Assembly (NCBI GenBank): GCA_918807975.1
Contig: OU964926.1
Coordinates: 24,125,996-24,189,995 of the forward strand
Direction: 5' to 3'
Length of the DNA stretch: 64,000 nucleotides
DNA from: Aplidium turbinatum
Lineage: Eukaryota > Chordata > Ascidiacea > Aplousobranchia > Polyclinidae
Part shown: positions 26,001 to 36,562 of the stretch, piece after piece
Position numbering within the stretch: position 1 is the stretch's first letter
How the letters are laid out: each line of letters starts with the position of its first letter
Translations under genes and position numbers: made by a program
Notes under the pieces: model-generated
What the model saw: the letters and a program-made list of their open reading frames with translations, nothing else
The model's database searches: none
What the model was told of the DNA's origin: nothing

Positions 26001-26022
26001 TTTGTACTTAAACCCGAGATGA
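20012..26022 (+). CDS. POLG2: DNA polymerase gamma accessory subunit (mitochondrial)
   Basis: Nine exons: 20012-20289, 21837-21971, 22201-22297, 22401-22565, 22642-22738, 23922-24003, 24455-24557, 24941-25120 and 25963-26022 (TGA), giving 398 aa. POLG2 is the processivity subunit of the mitochondrial replicase and is related to class II aminoacyl-tRNA synthetases. The first 30 residues are basic with no acidic residue, as in a mitochondrial presequence. FEMLLKRRYLS and WRSEWW match the family N-terminus, and LPIGVAVNI matches the LPYGLAQIG segment. HPYLAPVKAAVLVEG opens the anticodon-binding-like domain (human LHPCLAPIKVAL), and VHISELEDHLY matches the C-terminal helix. The human protein is longer (485 aa). 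The exon 6 acceptor is uncertain: 23922 keeps frame with the exon 5 donor, whereas the better-looking acceptor before 23903 does not. Introns carry a hAT element, a LINE end, a tandem duplication and two SINEs. Confidence 0.9.
20715..20894. mobile_element. 180 bp hAT-type MITE nested in a hAT element
   Basis: CAGGGCCGTAGCCAG and CTGGCTACGGGCCTG form terminal inverted repeats. A perfect 8 bp duplication cgtggggg flanks it (20707-20714, 20895-20902). The interior has G-rich and C-rich runs and no coding capacity. It inserted after the host hAT element arrived in POLG2 intron 1. Confidence 0.85.
21073..21158. mobile_element. Palindromic foldback MITE, copy 3
   Basis: A near-perfect inverted repeat with centre GTCTGCAGAC and arms matching the family at 16, 40856 and 45991. 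It sits inside the hAT element of POLG2 intron 1. Confidence 0.8.
23600..23832 (+). mobile_element. 3' end of a non-LTR (LINE) retrotransposon
   Basis: A plus-strand frame reads WKMTPDPTCDCGLDNQTMKH then CPLSP and WLRHWRDKL, the C-terminal Cys-rich end of a LINE reverse-transcriptase protein. It ends with a stop and short tgaa repeats, a typical LINE 3' tail. It is 5'-truncated and lies in POLG2 intron 5. Related but different C-termini occur at 54790 and 62765. Confidence 0.75.
25051..25385 (+). repeat. Head-to-tail partial duplication of POLG2 exon 8 and its donor
   Basis: About 172 bp (25051-25222), covering the last 70 bp of exon 8, its donor and 100 bp of intron, is repeated directly behind itself (25223 to about 25385). 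The match is high in the exonic part (CTAGTTCGGAATAGAGACAA identical) and weaker at the intronic end. Spliced at its own upstream AG, the second copy would read a TAG after a few codons, so it is not a usable extra exon. It does supply a second intact donor. Confidence 0.85.
25391..25600 (+). mobile_element. tRNA-derived SINE, family 3, copy 1
   Basis: It begins gatgggatggcgcagcg, with a B-box ggttcgattcccg, then a shared body (ctggttgttgaaaacaccgc, ggtgggcaactgggc, ggaactggccgccct). A second copy follows at 25722. Both lie in POLG2 intron 8. Confidence 0.75.
25722..25920 (+). mobile_element. tRNA-derived SINE, family 3, copy 2
   Basis: A second copy of the element at 25391 in the same orientation: gatgggacataacgcaacgg, then tggtttgactcctggc, ctggttgttgaaaaacaccg and gaaactggccaccct. 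It ends about 45 bp upstream of the last POLG2 exon. Confidence 0.75.
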
Positions 26023-26128
26023 CAACAATCTCAAGTTTCCAGTCACTCTTATATCCACTCCCCACTGTTGTGTTACTGCCAAGTGCCATGCATCTCAATC
26101 ATATGCAGATTTTGCGTTTGGTTATAGC

Positions 26129-26229
26129 CAGGGCTGTGGAATCGAGCGAAAAAGTATGCGGCTTCGACCCCTCGGTTTATAACTGGTCTACTCAGGACAC
26201 GTCAAAATCCCTTCGACTCCACAGCCCTG
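26129..26229. mobile_element. 101 bp hAT-type MITE downstream of POLG2
   Basis: CAGGGCTGTGGAATCGAG and CTTCGACTCCACAGCCCTG form inverted ends, flanked by a perfect 8 bp duplication gttatagc (26121-26128, 26230-26237). It lies about 100 bp after the POLG2 stop and may be inside its 3' untranslated region. Confidence 0.88.
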
Positions 26230-26975
26230 GTTATAGCCCATCTTTATTTCACGTTGCTATCCCTTGAGAAAGCCGCTTTTGACATTCGGCGCCATTGCTA
26301 AAAGTTCGGCAGATCCGACATTTAATCCAAGTCAAAATTTATGAGAATTGCAAACAACATGGGGTAGTTTGAAATAATTGTTTAGCTGAAGTTTTGTTTC
26401 GTATATGCGTACACTTTTGTTGTTTGGTTTTCGAAAAAAAAGAATGTGATTACACAGCGCTGCAGCAACCATACCTATAAAGTGGCAGTCTTGTTTGTGT
26501 TTTTAAAGTTTCATTTTTTAATAATCACGTCATTATTCTTTAACTGCATCGTATGCTGCCACTGCTACTTAGTTCTTGACACTAATAAAACGAAAACGTA
26601 TGTACATTATTTGCGCATTCAATCTTCTTCAAAGCATTGTTGCAACTAGAAACTTAACCTGACTGTTGTGGCCAAAAGTTTAGGCCAAAATTCCAAAATA
26701 TAAAGTATACATCAAGGTATAATTTCTATATAATTTCTGCACATGCTTCACACATAATTTCTATACTGGCTGTTCATAAATATTACGTGTGATTTGATTG
26801 CATTTAGAATTTACTCATGCTTTTTTTTCAAATGATGAGGATGATGTGTATGAGGGTTGCCCAGAAGCAGAGATGTTCCCAGGTCATGGAAAAGGTAGCT
26901 CCGAACATCTCTTGTAGCTGGCTGCAGACCAACAGAAATAAGCAACGCGTGACGATTTAATAACATAGTTTAAAG

Positions 26976-27246
26976 GGTGTCCGACAAATTGTTCGTAAGC
27001 AATTATTCGTAAAGCAATTTGTTCGTAAGCAATTGTTCGTAAAACAATTGTTCGTAAAATTAATTCTTCGTAAAACAATTCTTCCTAAAGCATTTTTTCG
27101 TGCATGCAGTTAAAATTTGATGTATATGAAGAAATGCTTTACGAAGAATTGTTTTACGGGTTTCATTTTACGAAAAACAGTTTACAAACAATTGTTTTAC
27201 GAACAATTGCTTACGAACAATTGCTTACGAACAATTGCCTATAACC
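26976..27246. mobile_element. Foldback element built of TTGTTCGTAAGCAA repeats
   Basis: The left arm has several direct repeats of attgttcgtaa(g/a)caa and the right arm carries their complements (ttgttttacgaacaattgc). Together they would form a hairpin of more than 100 bp per arm. The flanks share gtttaaag (26968-26975, 27247-27254), consistent with an 8 bp duplication. It is non-coding. Confidence 0.8.
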
Positions 27247-27434
27247 GTTTAAAGGCATTAAAGCTGAAGAATTTTAGAAGCGTTTCCCAAATTTACGGAT
27301 TAAAGGATTAAGAAGACGGCTCAATAACACAGTGGGATGTGATGCATGAAGAAATACCAACACATCAGATAAATGAAGTTTTGACTGTTACCGTTTGGAC
27401 TGGGTTTTCTACATGCGCTGATGTAGCAATACAT

Positions 27435-29107
27435 TCAAACAACAACAAGTGTATGATGGTTAAGTCCATCATTGGTTTTTCCAACAATGTTCCATCGATC
27501 AACCAATGGATCGTAACATTCGAATTCTTTTACTATCTTCCCTTTTTCATCAACTCCACCAACAACAAATATCTTTCCTTTCAACACACAAGCAGAACAA
27601 CGATTTCGTTTGAAATTCATGCCATTTACATAAGTCCACTCTTCAGTTAAGGGGTCATACTTTTCAACACTTTTTAGTGCAGCATTTATTTTCTTTCCAG
27701 TTCGTCCCCCGATGGCATAAATAATTCCATCACAACAAACAGCCGCCAGCCATAGTCGTGGAGTTTGCATGGGACTTACATCTTTCCATGTACCTTCTCC
27801 ACTTCGAAAGCATTCAACAGATGATAAATATCCATCATTGCCATATCCACCAATTGCATATAAACCACTTTTGCAAGCGACAAGTGCATTTCCGCTTCTG
27901 CTTTGTAGCAATGGAGATATGTCCTGCCATGATGTAAAAACTGATGAATAATACTCTCCAGATTCTTCACCACCGACAGCAGCAAGATTTCCATTGTAAA
28001 CAGTTGCTCCCATCACACACCTTGCCTTGCTCATTGGTTTGACTTCTTCCCATTTTAAAGCTTCGTCAGTTAAATTCATCCGCCAAACAGTTGAAGTTGC
28101 TTTTTCATTTGACGTTGTTCCTCCAACGTAATATAAATAATCTTTCAACTTGACAGAGCAGCCACCCCATCGACCATCTGGAAGATCAGGATAATTCTTT
28201 GCACATTCATTCAAACAATTGTAAACTTCAGTAACTTTAGTCAAGGTATCCTTACCACCCAAACTCAATATTCTATCACCACAGTCGTGCTTTCCCAGCT
28301 TTAATTGTTTCGTGTGATGAGTCAAAGCATCCGACAACATCTGTATGCTAATTAAGTTGTTCTGAACCATGTCTTCAGTTTTCACAACGGTTTCCAAGAA
28401 TTCAAGAGATGTCTGTTCAAGTTTGATGAGTTGCAGCAAATCAGGAAAGTTGTTGACACGATTTTGTTGATCGTGCTTGATCCAACCAACCACAGCATTG
28501 TAGAGAGATGACATCGCTGTGTTTTTTTTTTCTCTTACTCTTTGATGCATGCTTCTAATTGCTTTTTAGTCAACTTCTTGAACTCAACAGATGTTGCAGC
28601 TTGATCGAACTTATCAGCGATTATTTGAACAGCTTGAGCTTTTAGTGAATTGTTTTGGTAGCAATCTGCTATGCCAAGAATGACAAAGGAATTTTCTGGA
28701 TTAAGAGCTTCAGCAAGAAAATCAAAACAAAACTCTTTGACGTCATGAATTGTCAAGATATGTGACGCTGAAAGCAAGTCACAAACATTATCATTGGTGA
28801 TATCAATATCACCAGTGTAAATGAACTCGATGAGAATCTTCATAGAGTTCCCATCCACACATTCGATCTGAATCAATTTTTGAGATTCATCTTTGGCTTT
28901 TTGTGTGAAGAGTTTTTTAAAGAAACTTGAGAAACAAGACAAAACCATCTTGTTGGCTTCAAAACTTTCCTTCCCTGCATGAATTATGACGTCATTGAAT
29001 AAACTTAACTTTCTGTTCTCGTTTGCAAATTCTAAAAGATTGGCAGTGGCAACTCTTTTCCTGGAAACTTTTTTGAGGATAGTTCTTCCACTCAATGTGA
29101 TAGCCAT
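27435..29107 (-). CDS. BTB-BACK-Kelch protein, intronless, one apparent frameshift
   Basis: The minus-strand frame 29107-28535 encodes a BTB domain (FNDVIIHAGKESFEANKMVL, FIYTGDIDI) and the start of BACK. The frame 28550-27435, one base out of register, continues BACK (YNAVVGWIKHD) and about five Kelch blades, each with a GG pair (AAVGG, YAIGG twice, FVVGG). Together they make a roughly 555-residue KLHL-type protein, the usual length. Such proteins act as substrate adaptors for Cullin-3 ubiquitin ligases; the substrate here cannot be guessed. The break lies at about 28537-28560, beside a run of ten A. Splicing it out as a 22 bp intron gives the wrong frame, so this is an assembly error, a polymorphism or an early pseudogene. 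The absence of introns also fits a retrocopy. It is convergent with POLG2. Confidence 0.8.
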
Positions 29108-29289
29108 CTTTAAACAATTTACTTTTACAGTGAAAGAAGCAATATTGAAGTAAAGTAGGCTATAAATCTATATAATAAATTTCAACAATGACTAATATGA
29201 AGTAATCTCAACTGGTCAGCTACGAATAAGACTACCGGTACTGTAGGAGTGTAGGCTATAAGTTACCAGGAAAATTTGTAATTTTCTTT

Positions 29290-29480
29290 AAGCTACTTAG
29301 TTGTAGAAGTGGGCATCCGCTACTTTGGAAGTATAGCACTCTATCCTTACCGCTGCAATATACCAAAAGAGCGGAGCTACCACTACTCACTACCAATCTA
29401 TGATAAGTAATGCGGTACCGCTACTCCGACCCAAAGTAGCGCGCTACCGCTACTTTTTCTTGAACTGACACTGGAAAGCT
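29290..29480. mobile_element. Transposon end with GCTACT arrays
   Basis: Repeated ccgctact, gcggtaccgctact and gcgctaccgctactttttc words resemble the subterminal arrays of the hAT elements elsewhere in the window. A related array lies at 50816-51005. Only one end is clear, so the boundaries are approximate. Confidence 0.45.
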
Positions 29481-29764
29481 CTATTCAATTACCTACTTTG
29501 TGAAGTCAAAATGACGTTGAAACGACTGATATAGGCTAACCTTTCAGTACCACATTCGTTTACACCGCCGTTTCGACGTCGTTATGTAAAACACGTTTTG
29601 AGTGAAATTTTGTGGTTATGCTCTATTATAGTGTTCCATTAAAAATCTCTATAAATAGTTATTTTTTTCCTCTTTAAATTGGAATGTAGCGGAAGCATGA
29701 CTGAAGCAAGTGTAGCGCCTCTGCGTTACCGCATTTCAAGACTGCTCCCTTCGACGGCACCAAG

Positions 29765-30062
29765 TGGTTAGACTGAGAAAGTTATTTGGAAAGCCTTAAC
29801 ATAATCCTAGCAGTTGCGCATAGGCTACCTGCGAAAGAGGTTTTGATATAGGCCTACCACTGACGCAGGCCCGTCAGCGTAGGAAATTTCTGTTTAATGA
29901 AGTTATTGTCTGTGAATTATTTCATTCACCAGGTGCCGCTAAATGGAAAACAGTCCTTAAAATGCGTTGCTCTAGCGCACACCCCGAGAGTCGAACCAGC
30001 ACCGTTTGATCTTGAATTTTTTTCGTTTGTAAAATCAATCAGGCGCTAACTAACTGAGCTGA
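29765..30062 (-). mobile_element. tRNA-derived SINE, family 2, near full length
   Basis: Antisense copy running from ggttagactgagaaag to the tRNA-like head (cgaaccagcaccg, gcgctaactaactgagct). Compared with other copies it carries an extra ataggcctac where they have a short AT stretch, and a degraded middle. Confidence 0.7.
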
Positions 30063-30171
30063 TATGTAGTTACGCTTCATCTTGATAGCAGGCTGACCGA
30101 CTCACTGAAGGCTGAACAACTTAAACTAGAGTTAGACCAATGTTATAAACAGTCGAGCAATGGGACATACC

Positions 30172-30255
30172 CAGGCTGCAAAATCCGTCATTTTTGCATC
30201 GATTCAACGTCTGCAGACGTAGACTCAATGTAAAAATGACCGATTTTGCTGCCTA
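30172..30255. mobile_element. Palindromic foldback MITE, copy 4
   Basis: The arms read ccaggctgcaaaatccgtca and tgaccgattttgctgcctag, and the centre is gattcaacgtctgcagacgt. It ends 5 bp before the pogo-like element at 30261. Confidence 0.75.
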
Positions 30256-30260
30256 GATAG

Positions 30261-31257
30261 TAGGGGAAAGGTGTGTATTTTGAACCCCTTAAAGAAAAAT
30301 AAGCACAACTCAGCCAACTTCCGGTCAATGTGTATTATTTTTCACCCAGATACAGTCTAGGTATTTGCAAACCAGTGTAGAAAATATAAATCACATACAA
30401 TAAAAAAATACAGAATAATTAAGCTATAAAAAATGTTCAAAAATGGTCCAAATTACACATATGGTGTGTATTTTGGACCATTGGGGTGTGTATTTTGGAC
30501 CATTGGAGTATGTAATTTCAACTGAAGTTGCTTGAGGTCTTCGAAATGAAATTTCTGGATGACGGTTCAAGAATCCCTTAAGCCAATCTTTTTCAGCCAG
30601 ACCCTTTTCACTGTTGAAGCGGGTATTGATATTATTGGCAGACGCAATGTCATATGCAAGCTTTCTTAAATCTATGGCCCCTAAACCATAAAATCTTCAC
30701 TCCATTTCCAAAACATGTTTGACCAGTTGATCTTCAATATTTTCGGAAAGATCAAGTTGTCGACCAATGGTTTTTGACACTTGTGTAGCATATTTATTGA
30801 TAGCCTGTTATGGACATGTTTTAACACTACAGCTTTGGGAATTTTGAACTGACGCGATGCTGCATAGGTGAGATGACTGGTCCAAATTACACACTGTCAT
30901 GCACTGTTAAAAATTACCAACTATGACTTCCACACTTGGTTGCAAGTCTTGTAATTGAGCACAACATCTCCTTATTGGTTAAAGATAATACCAACATCAT
31001 ATCAGACTCAAACGTCATGCCAATAACGTCTCAGCGCTTAGCAATCAACTCCCCAAAATAACATCAGCATACCCAAAACCACAAATTCCAATCTCCCGTC
31101 CACGTTTCTAAACCTAATGAGCTGAGTTTTTCACATCCGGGCTATTACTATTTTTTCTTTCAAGCTGTTCAAAAATACTGACAAAACGATTTTTATTTTT
31201 TGAGTTAGGGGACTGGTCCAAATTACACACTGGTCCACGTTACACCACTTTCCCCTA
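30261..31257 (-). mobile_element. pogo-type DNA transposon, degenerate
   Basis: The ends are TAGGGGAAAGGTGTG and ...CACTTTCCCCTA, so a TA target duplication fits. Read on the minus strand, 30520-30880 contains a pogo/Tigger-type N-terminal DNA-binding region: a CENP-B-like segment gives EKDWLKGFLNRHPEISFRRP after a LRKLAYDIA-like helix. The DDE catalytic domain is missing and the frame is interrupted, so this is an internally deleted, inactive copy of the IS630-Tc1-mariner superfamily. A motif gtgtattttggaccattgg is repeated near the left end. Confidence 0.75.
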
Positions 31258-31769
31258 GCATAACAATTTTATTTTGCAATAGATTGAGTTTCGCTTTTGC
31301 AGCTAGTGCACACCGCTACTACCACAGCATCAGGCTAAAACTATTCGTTTTGTTGTATCTACATTCTACATATGTAAAATTTTATTAAGGTTTAACACGG
31401 TATTTTATTTGCCCAAGCCCCAAAATGTAACCAGTAGGGCCAACCGCATGAAAACATCTACCAGTAAATAGCTCGTAAATTTACTCTAATTTAGTGAAGC
31501 TAAGAAATTTTATGTTGTAACCTTGTAGGTTGTTGACGCAAAAGATAAGTTGTTGCTGTTTTACATCGCTCTAATATCTGAAAACATTGATGCAAAGTAG
31601 AAAACACAATTTCTGTGCATGGGGATAAGACGATCCACTCCAATGGCTGCATAACAAGCGCATCGAAGCGTGCGATCAAGATTTTTTCTGTAAAGTTTTT
31701 GATCTAGCGTTTTTGAAAAACTTTATCTGCACAGTCTATAGAAAATATTTTATCGTCTAAAAACAAGGT

Positions 31770-32260
31770 TTATTTTTTTAACAAGTTTGGCAATCGATTA
31801 TGATCTTTAATGGCACTTTTTCTGTTGCGAACAGCTAAATCCAAATGCTCTTTCACTCTCATGACCAAATTTCGCGTGGACATACCATAGTATGTACAGT
31901 TCTACAGTTCGCGTCCTGCGAACAAATGAACTTGTAGGCCTATACGACATTTCAACACAAAAAAGGAGTCTCAGATTTAAGCAGAAAATAATAACCAACT
32001 TTAAATATTTTATGCACGGGAATAACATCACTGTTGAACTTCAATTTAATAAAGGTGCCATTAAAGATCATATACTCGATTGTCAAACTTGTTCAAAGAA
32101 TAAACCATCCCTGGAGTCTTTTAGAATTGTGCGTAAATACTTCACCAAATTTGATACTAAAATTCAGAAGCTTTGCTCAAAAAAATCCTGCAATCCTCGC
32201 CTCAATAGGCAGCTGTTCACCGCAGGCGCTTCCTATATGCTAAATGTCTTTACGTAATTT
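31770..32260. mobile_element. Two inverted Penelope-like element fragments (GIY-YIG end)
   Basis: The minus strand at 31770-31910 encodes GMSTRNLVMRVKEHLDLAVR and the plus strand at 32040-32225 encodes AIKDHILDCQTC then a KILRK-like stretch and NPRLNRQ. Both belong to the C-terminal GIY-YIG-type endonuclease region of Penelope-like retroelements. They overlap in content (each includes attaaagatcata) but lie head to head, so at least two copies or an inverted duplication are present. Both are 5'-truncated. Confidence 0.65.
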
Positions 32261-32397
32261 TACGTCCTTAATATGTATTTCTTTGCGCAATTAAGCGTCA
32301 TGGGATTTTGCCTCTCCTGTGCCTTGCCGTTTCGTTTTTATGCGTTTCTTTTTTTTATTTTGTGTATGTAGAACAATTTTTTTAACATAGATCAGAA

Positions 32398-32780
32398 CAT
32401 CAGTCAGGTGGTTACTTGAAAGAGGCTAACATGAGTATGGCCGAAAACGTTTGTAATTTTTAGTTTATTTTCATGTTATTATGTTAAATTATATTAAGTC
32501 ATGTGACCTTGGGAACCAGGAAGGGAAGGTGCTAAATTAGACGAGGCTCCGTAAAATGGATTGTTCATCTTCTCTAAGTCTGAAACCAGAACAAATTGTT
32601 GATTGATTAAAAAAGTTCAAATGTACACATCGAACAAACGTATAAATATATTTTGACGATGTTTTCTTTCGCTAGCACAAAATGTTTTTATGAAAAACAG
32701 CAGTCAGTTGGTTGCTTGATAAGGGCTAACATGAGTATGGCCGAAAACGTTCGTAACTTTTAGTTTATTTTCATGTTAAA
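32398..32780 (+). repeat. Two copies of a Penelope-type 3' repeat
   Basis: An ~85 bp segment (cagtcaggtggttacttga, aacatgagtatggccgaaaa, tagtttattttcatgtta) occurs at 32398-32483 and again at 32698-32780, about 300 bp apart. The ctaacatgag...ccgaaaacg core resembles the hammerhead-type core reported for Penelope-like elements. It directly follows the GIY-YIG fragment. Confidence 0.6.
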
Positions 32781-33561
32781 TACCTTGTGGTTAGGTTTCA
32801 TTCGTTTATGGTTCAAAAAAATCAATATTTACCAAAATTGTAAAAACAAAGTAATTACAACAAAGTCCTGTTCGCTTTTCTTGCAAAGACAGTGTAAAGA
32901 ATTCTTTTCGTCTTCACCGTTAGAGCGTCTCAGGTTGTTGGTTTATCCTCTAGCAACCCTGGTGTTGATATTACTAGAGAGCAGTCAATCTTTCATGTGA
33001 TCAACCATGGCGGTGGATCAACTGTCACTTTATAACAAACTGTGCTTTTCAAAATGACGTTGTTTCTTCGGTGGAAACGAAACAAACTTAATCACAAAAA
33101 GAAAAAATTGAAATTACATACAAAGATTTTAGAATGGTAGTGCAAGCCTGGATATTGATTGATGAAAACGGCAAGCTCATCAATACTTCATTTGGGATCG
33201 CCTACACTTACTGTTGATGATAAACATAAAAGTGATATAATAACATTACTTCCGATTTGCCATTGTTCTCATGTTATGGCAAGCATTCTTTTTGCATTGA
33301 TAATTAAGAATAAATTTGAGAACATTAGCCTACATAGCATACCGTATAGGTTATACATAGGCTACTGCACCTTGTGCGGAATTTCCAGTTTTGGTTGTGC
33401 ATAATTATGACGTGTGATTTGTTTAATTTTGAGAATGCAGTTTATTGAAGAAAAGCTATTTTTCCATTGCCCATAAAATGTCAAAGCTCTGAGGGCTTAC
33501 GGTAACAAACGTAAAACAAACCGTTAACAAACTAACAATGTAGCGTAAGGTAGCCGATAAC

Positions 33562-35932
33562 CAGTGTTGGGCGCGATAACTCATTTTTCAGTTAAGCGAT
33601 AACGATAATCGATAAACGAAAAATGCCTAAAGCGATAACGATAAACGATAAATCAAAAAAAAGTTAAGCGATAACGATAAACGATAAATTATCGCCGATA
33701 ATGTCCGATAACGATAATTTTTTTTCTTGATTAGCGCTGCCCCATCCCATGCAGCACGAACTGTTTTCATCAACATGCCGAAAAATCGAACATAATATAC
33801 TGTAAAGGGACCAAACTTTTTGTAAGTTATGCATAAATAAAATCGCAATAGCGGCAGTGGGTATCGAATCTTCAACCTCTTGATCCAGAATCAAACCACT
33901 GAGGTAACCGCCGTGCTTATAATTATACCTTCTAGTACCAGTTGGATGCTTTTATCAATTGAGTTACACTGCCGCTTAGCCTACATGCAGTAGGCAAAAT
34001 AATTAAATCAAATGAAAATACCATAAAAAATTCCAAACTTTGTATTTTGCTTTCTGCTTAAAGAGCTGTTTACAGCAAAGTCAGCAATGATTGAAAATTT
34101 TCCCAAAAACGCAAAATGCTTGAAAATTTATCAGTAATCTTAAGCGTCATTGGTAGTAAAAATGTGCATACTGTGAAATCCATCAAGCTTGTCAAATTAG
34201 TCGTGTTTGTTTAAGAACAATAACATAATTATCGTAATTTACTGATAATTTTTTTTGTTTTTTTTGTGAACACCATCATTAAAGCAATGGCAGAACGCTG
34301 AGTTGTTGAGATAAGAATTACAATGTAGGCACTGTATTAGTGGGAATAAAAATATTTGATTGGGGTAGGCTATGTCGCATAGGTAGGCTACAGTAAATGA
34401 GAAAGGTTATACTGTATTTAGCATAATTTTACCACGCAACTCGATGCGCCTATTGTCATGCAAAAACTACTACAAGATGCAAAAAATGTGATGTCGGTCT
34501 GCATGTTAAATGTTTCAAGCAATATCATATTCCGCAATGACTTGTTTCAGTGATGTTGTGTTACTTTGCTAATTTTCATCTTCATATTTTTTTAACTTTC
34601 ATTTCAATAAAATGCTCGATGACAATAATGACATGACAAGACATGAACAAGACATTTCCCATTTATCACTTTGAGCGATAAGTAAAATGTAATAACGCTT
34701 AAGCATTACGCACAAGAAACTTGTGAAATTTGATAACGGATTTGTCTAGCGTCTTATATAAAGGACGGCTTTTTTCTCAAAAAGTACAAACACAATTAGG
34801 AAAAAAATAATTGTGATATGTGATAAGTCGGCTGCGTAGCCGAGTGGTGAGAACGTCTGCGCGACGTTTGAAAGGACGTGGGTTCGACACCGGTCCAGAT
34901 CACGCGGCTGTGTCTCAGCGAAAGACACTTAAAGGCAAGCCAAAATAAGGGGAGCAGTTGACTCGAAGACTCTGTGAATTTGACTCGAAGAATATGTCAC
35001 TTCGCTGCTTCCTGTCGTCTGTTGTATCGCATCTGTGATCGCAGTGTACTGTATGTTATCGCAATGGGCGCAAATAAAAGCATGATTATAATTATTATTA
35101 TGTTTTTTAGGTCATAATTATGCAATATTTAAATTTTCCGAAAATTTTTTTAAGTACTTTCACTTTAGGCACAAATGGGTTAACTTTTTAAGTTAAATAG
35201 CACTTATGCATTCGGTTATTATTTTTGGATTAAAGTTATATCGCCAAGCTAGAAAAAAAATCGATCTTACAGTCTATAACCGATCTTGTGTTGTTATTGT
35301 GTGTAAATTTTGTCTTTTATTCTGCGTTTGTGACGTAACCGCACGTCTCAAGGCAAGTTCTTGCAATTTTAGTTAATCTACTCATCTAAAGATTTAATGC
35401 GCTTAAAACAGTAAGTTTCATGTTTTGACGAAAGAGATTTTATTTTTTTACGACAATTACTAAAAACTAACACTTCCAACGAAGCAAGAAAACACAAGAA
35501 TAAAATAGTTGATCGTGAGGTGGCGCGAAAGACCATGTTTCCGATGTAAAAGCGGCCTCGTATGATGCATGCATTGCAATTTGCAACTCTAAAAATTATT
35601 GTGTTGTCAGGGCCGTCGCTGCAGGGGGGCGTGCCCCCTTCCCTGATAACGACCTGTGCACACACACTTCAGGCACTGATGAAGAACTGATGTTAATTTT
35701 AGTATCATTAACTAGGTGGCTAGTAAAAATATTACTTTTCATGGTCTTTCCACTTGTGCGTTGATCCGAAATAAAATTTATCGGCGATTAATTATCGGCG
35801 ATAATCAAATATTGCCTTTGGCGATAACGATAAACGATAACTGAAAAAATAATTGAGCGATAACGATAAGCGATAAAAATTTATCGCCGATAATTATCGC
35901 CGATGAATTATCGCCGATAATGCCCATCACTG
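33562..35932. mobile_element. 2.4 kb hAT element with CGATAA arrays
   Basis: CAGTGTTGGGC and GCCCATCACTG form the ends, with a perfect 8 bp duplication ccgataac (33554-33561, 35933-35940). Arrays of GCGATAACGATAAACGATAA-type words fill about 33570-33720 and 35780-35920. The interior is AT-rich with no transposase, and carries a SINE at 34824-35090. It is a non-autonomous element. Confidence 0.88.
34824..35090 (+). mobile_element. SINE-1 head with an alternative tail
   Basis: The head matches SINE family 1 (ggctgcgtagccgagtggtg, gggttcgacacc, gacacttaaaggca). The tail (gagcagttgactcgaagact, cgctgcttcctgtcgtctgt) instead matches the unit at 59705-59880. It ends caaataaaagcatgattata and attattatt. 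It lies inside the hAT element. Confidence 0.65.
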
Positions 35933-36156
35933 CCGATAACAGCATGTAACATTTTCTTGCTATAAAAGGCTGTAAATAGATTAGTGCAATATTGTAGTAA
36001 AAGCTTGACAAGCCCACTTTGTTTTACAGTAGATGACAAGTCAAATAGTCCGGTCTTAAGCGGGGAATTCAACCGGCACCAGGCAAATCATGCTGCTGTG
36101 TCCTGCTGCAAAGTAATTTGTATTAGGCTAGTAACCTATCCCACATGCAGTGTCCG

Positions 36157-36213
36157 ATCATTCATATCGATTAGGCCAACAATACGGTATTGTTGGCCTA
36201 ATGGATATGAATA
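36157..36213. repeat. Short near-perfect hairpin
   Basis: Arms of about 27 bp (attcatatcgattaggcc and aacaatac, then their complement) meet with virtually no loop at acggt. There is one mismatch per arm pair. It may be a MITE relic or a small RNA-forming hairpin; there is no other copy in the window. Confidence 0.6.
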
Positions 36214-36562
36214 ATATACAGCGCAATCCATTCTAACTTCCATTCTTTTCCATATTTTAACTTTCACTTTTCCAATTGATATTGACCAGGAGCGAATGCA
36301 TGTCAATACCAACCGAGTAGAGTTGGCATAGTTAGGATTGATTCATGAAAACAGGTCGATCTGCCTATTTACTATTAGAGAAAGGAGAACTTTTGCTGTT
36401 GGCTATAGTCAACATATCTAAACCGACTCTTGTGATTGCTCAGAAGAATAGGGTTTGTGATGTCAAAGTAGAACGAATCTTTGAAAACTGATACTTGCTA
36501 TTTCCTCCAACAAAGTGAGTATAGCCATCACGATGCAATGTTCAATCAGGCGGGTTTTTAAA

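Noticed and set aside
28515-28537. A 22 bp intron (gtaagag...cacag) to explain the Kelch frame break.
   Set aside because: Splicing it gives the wrong frame, and 22 bp is too short for a normal spliceosomal intron.
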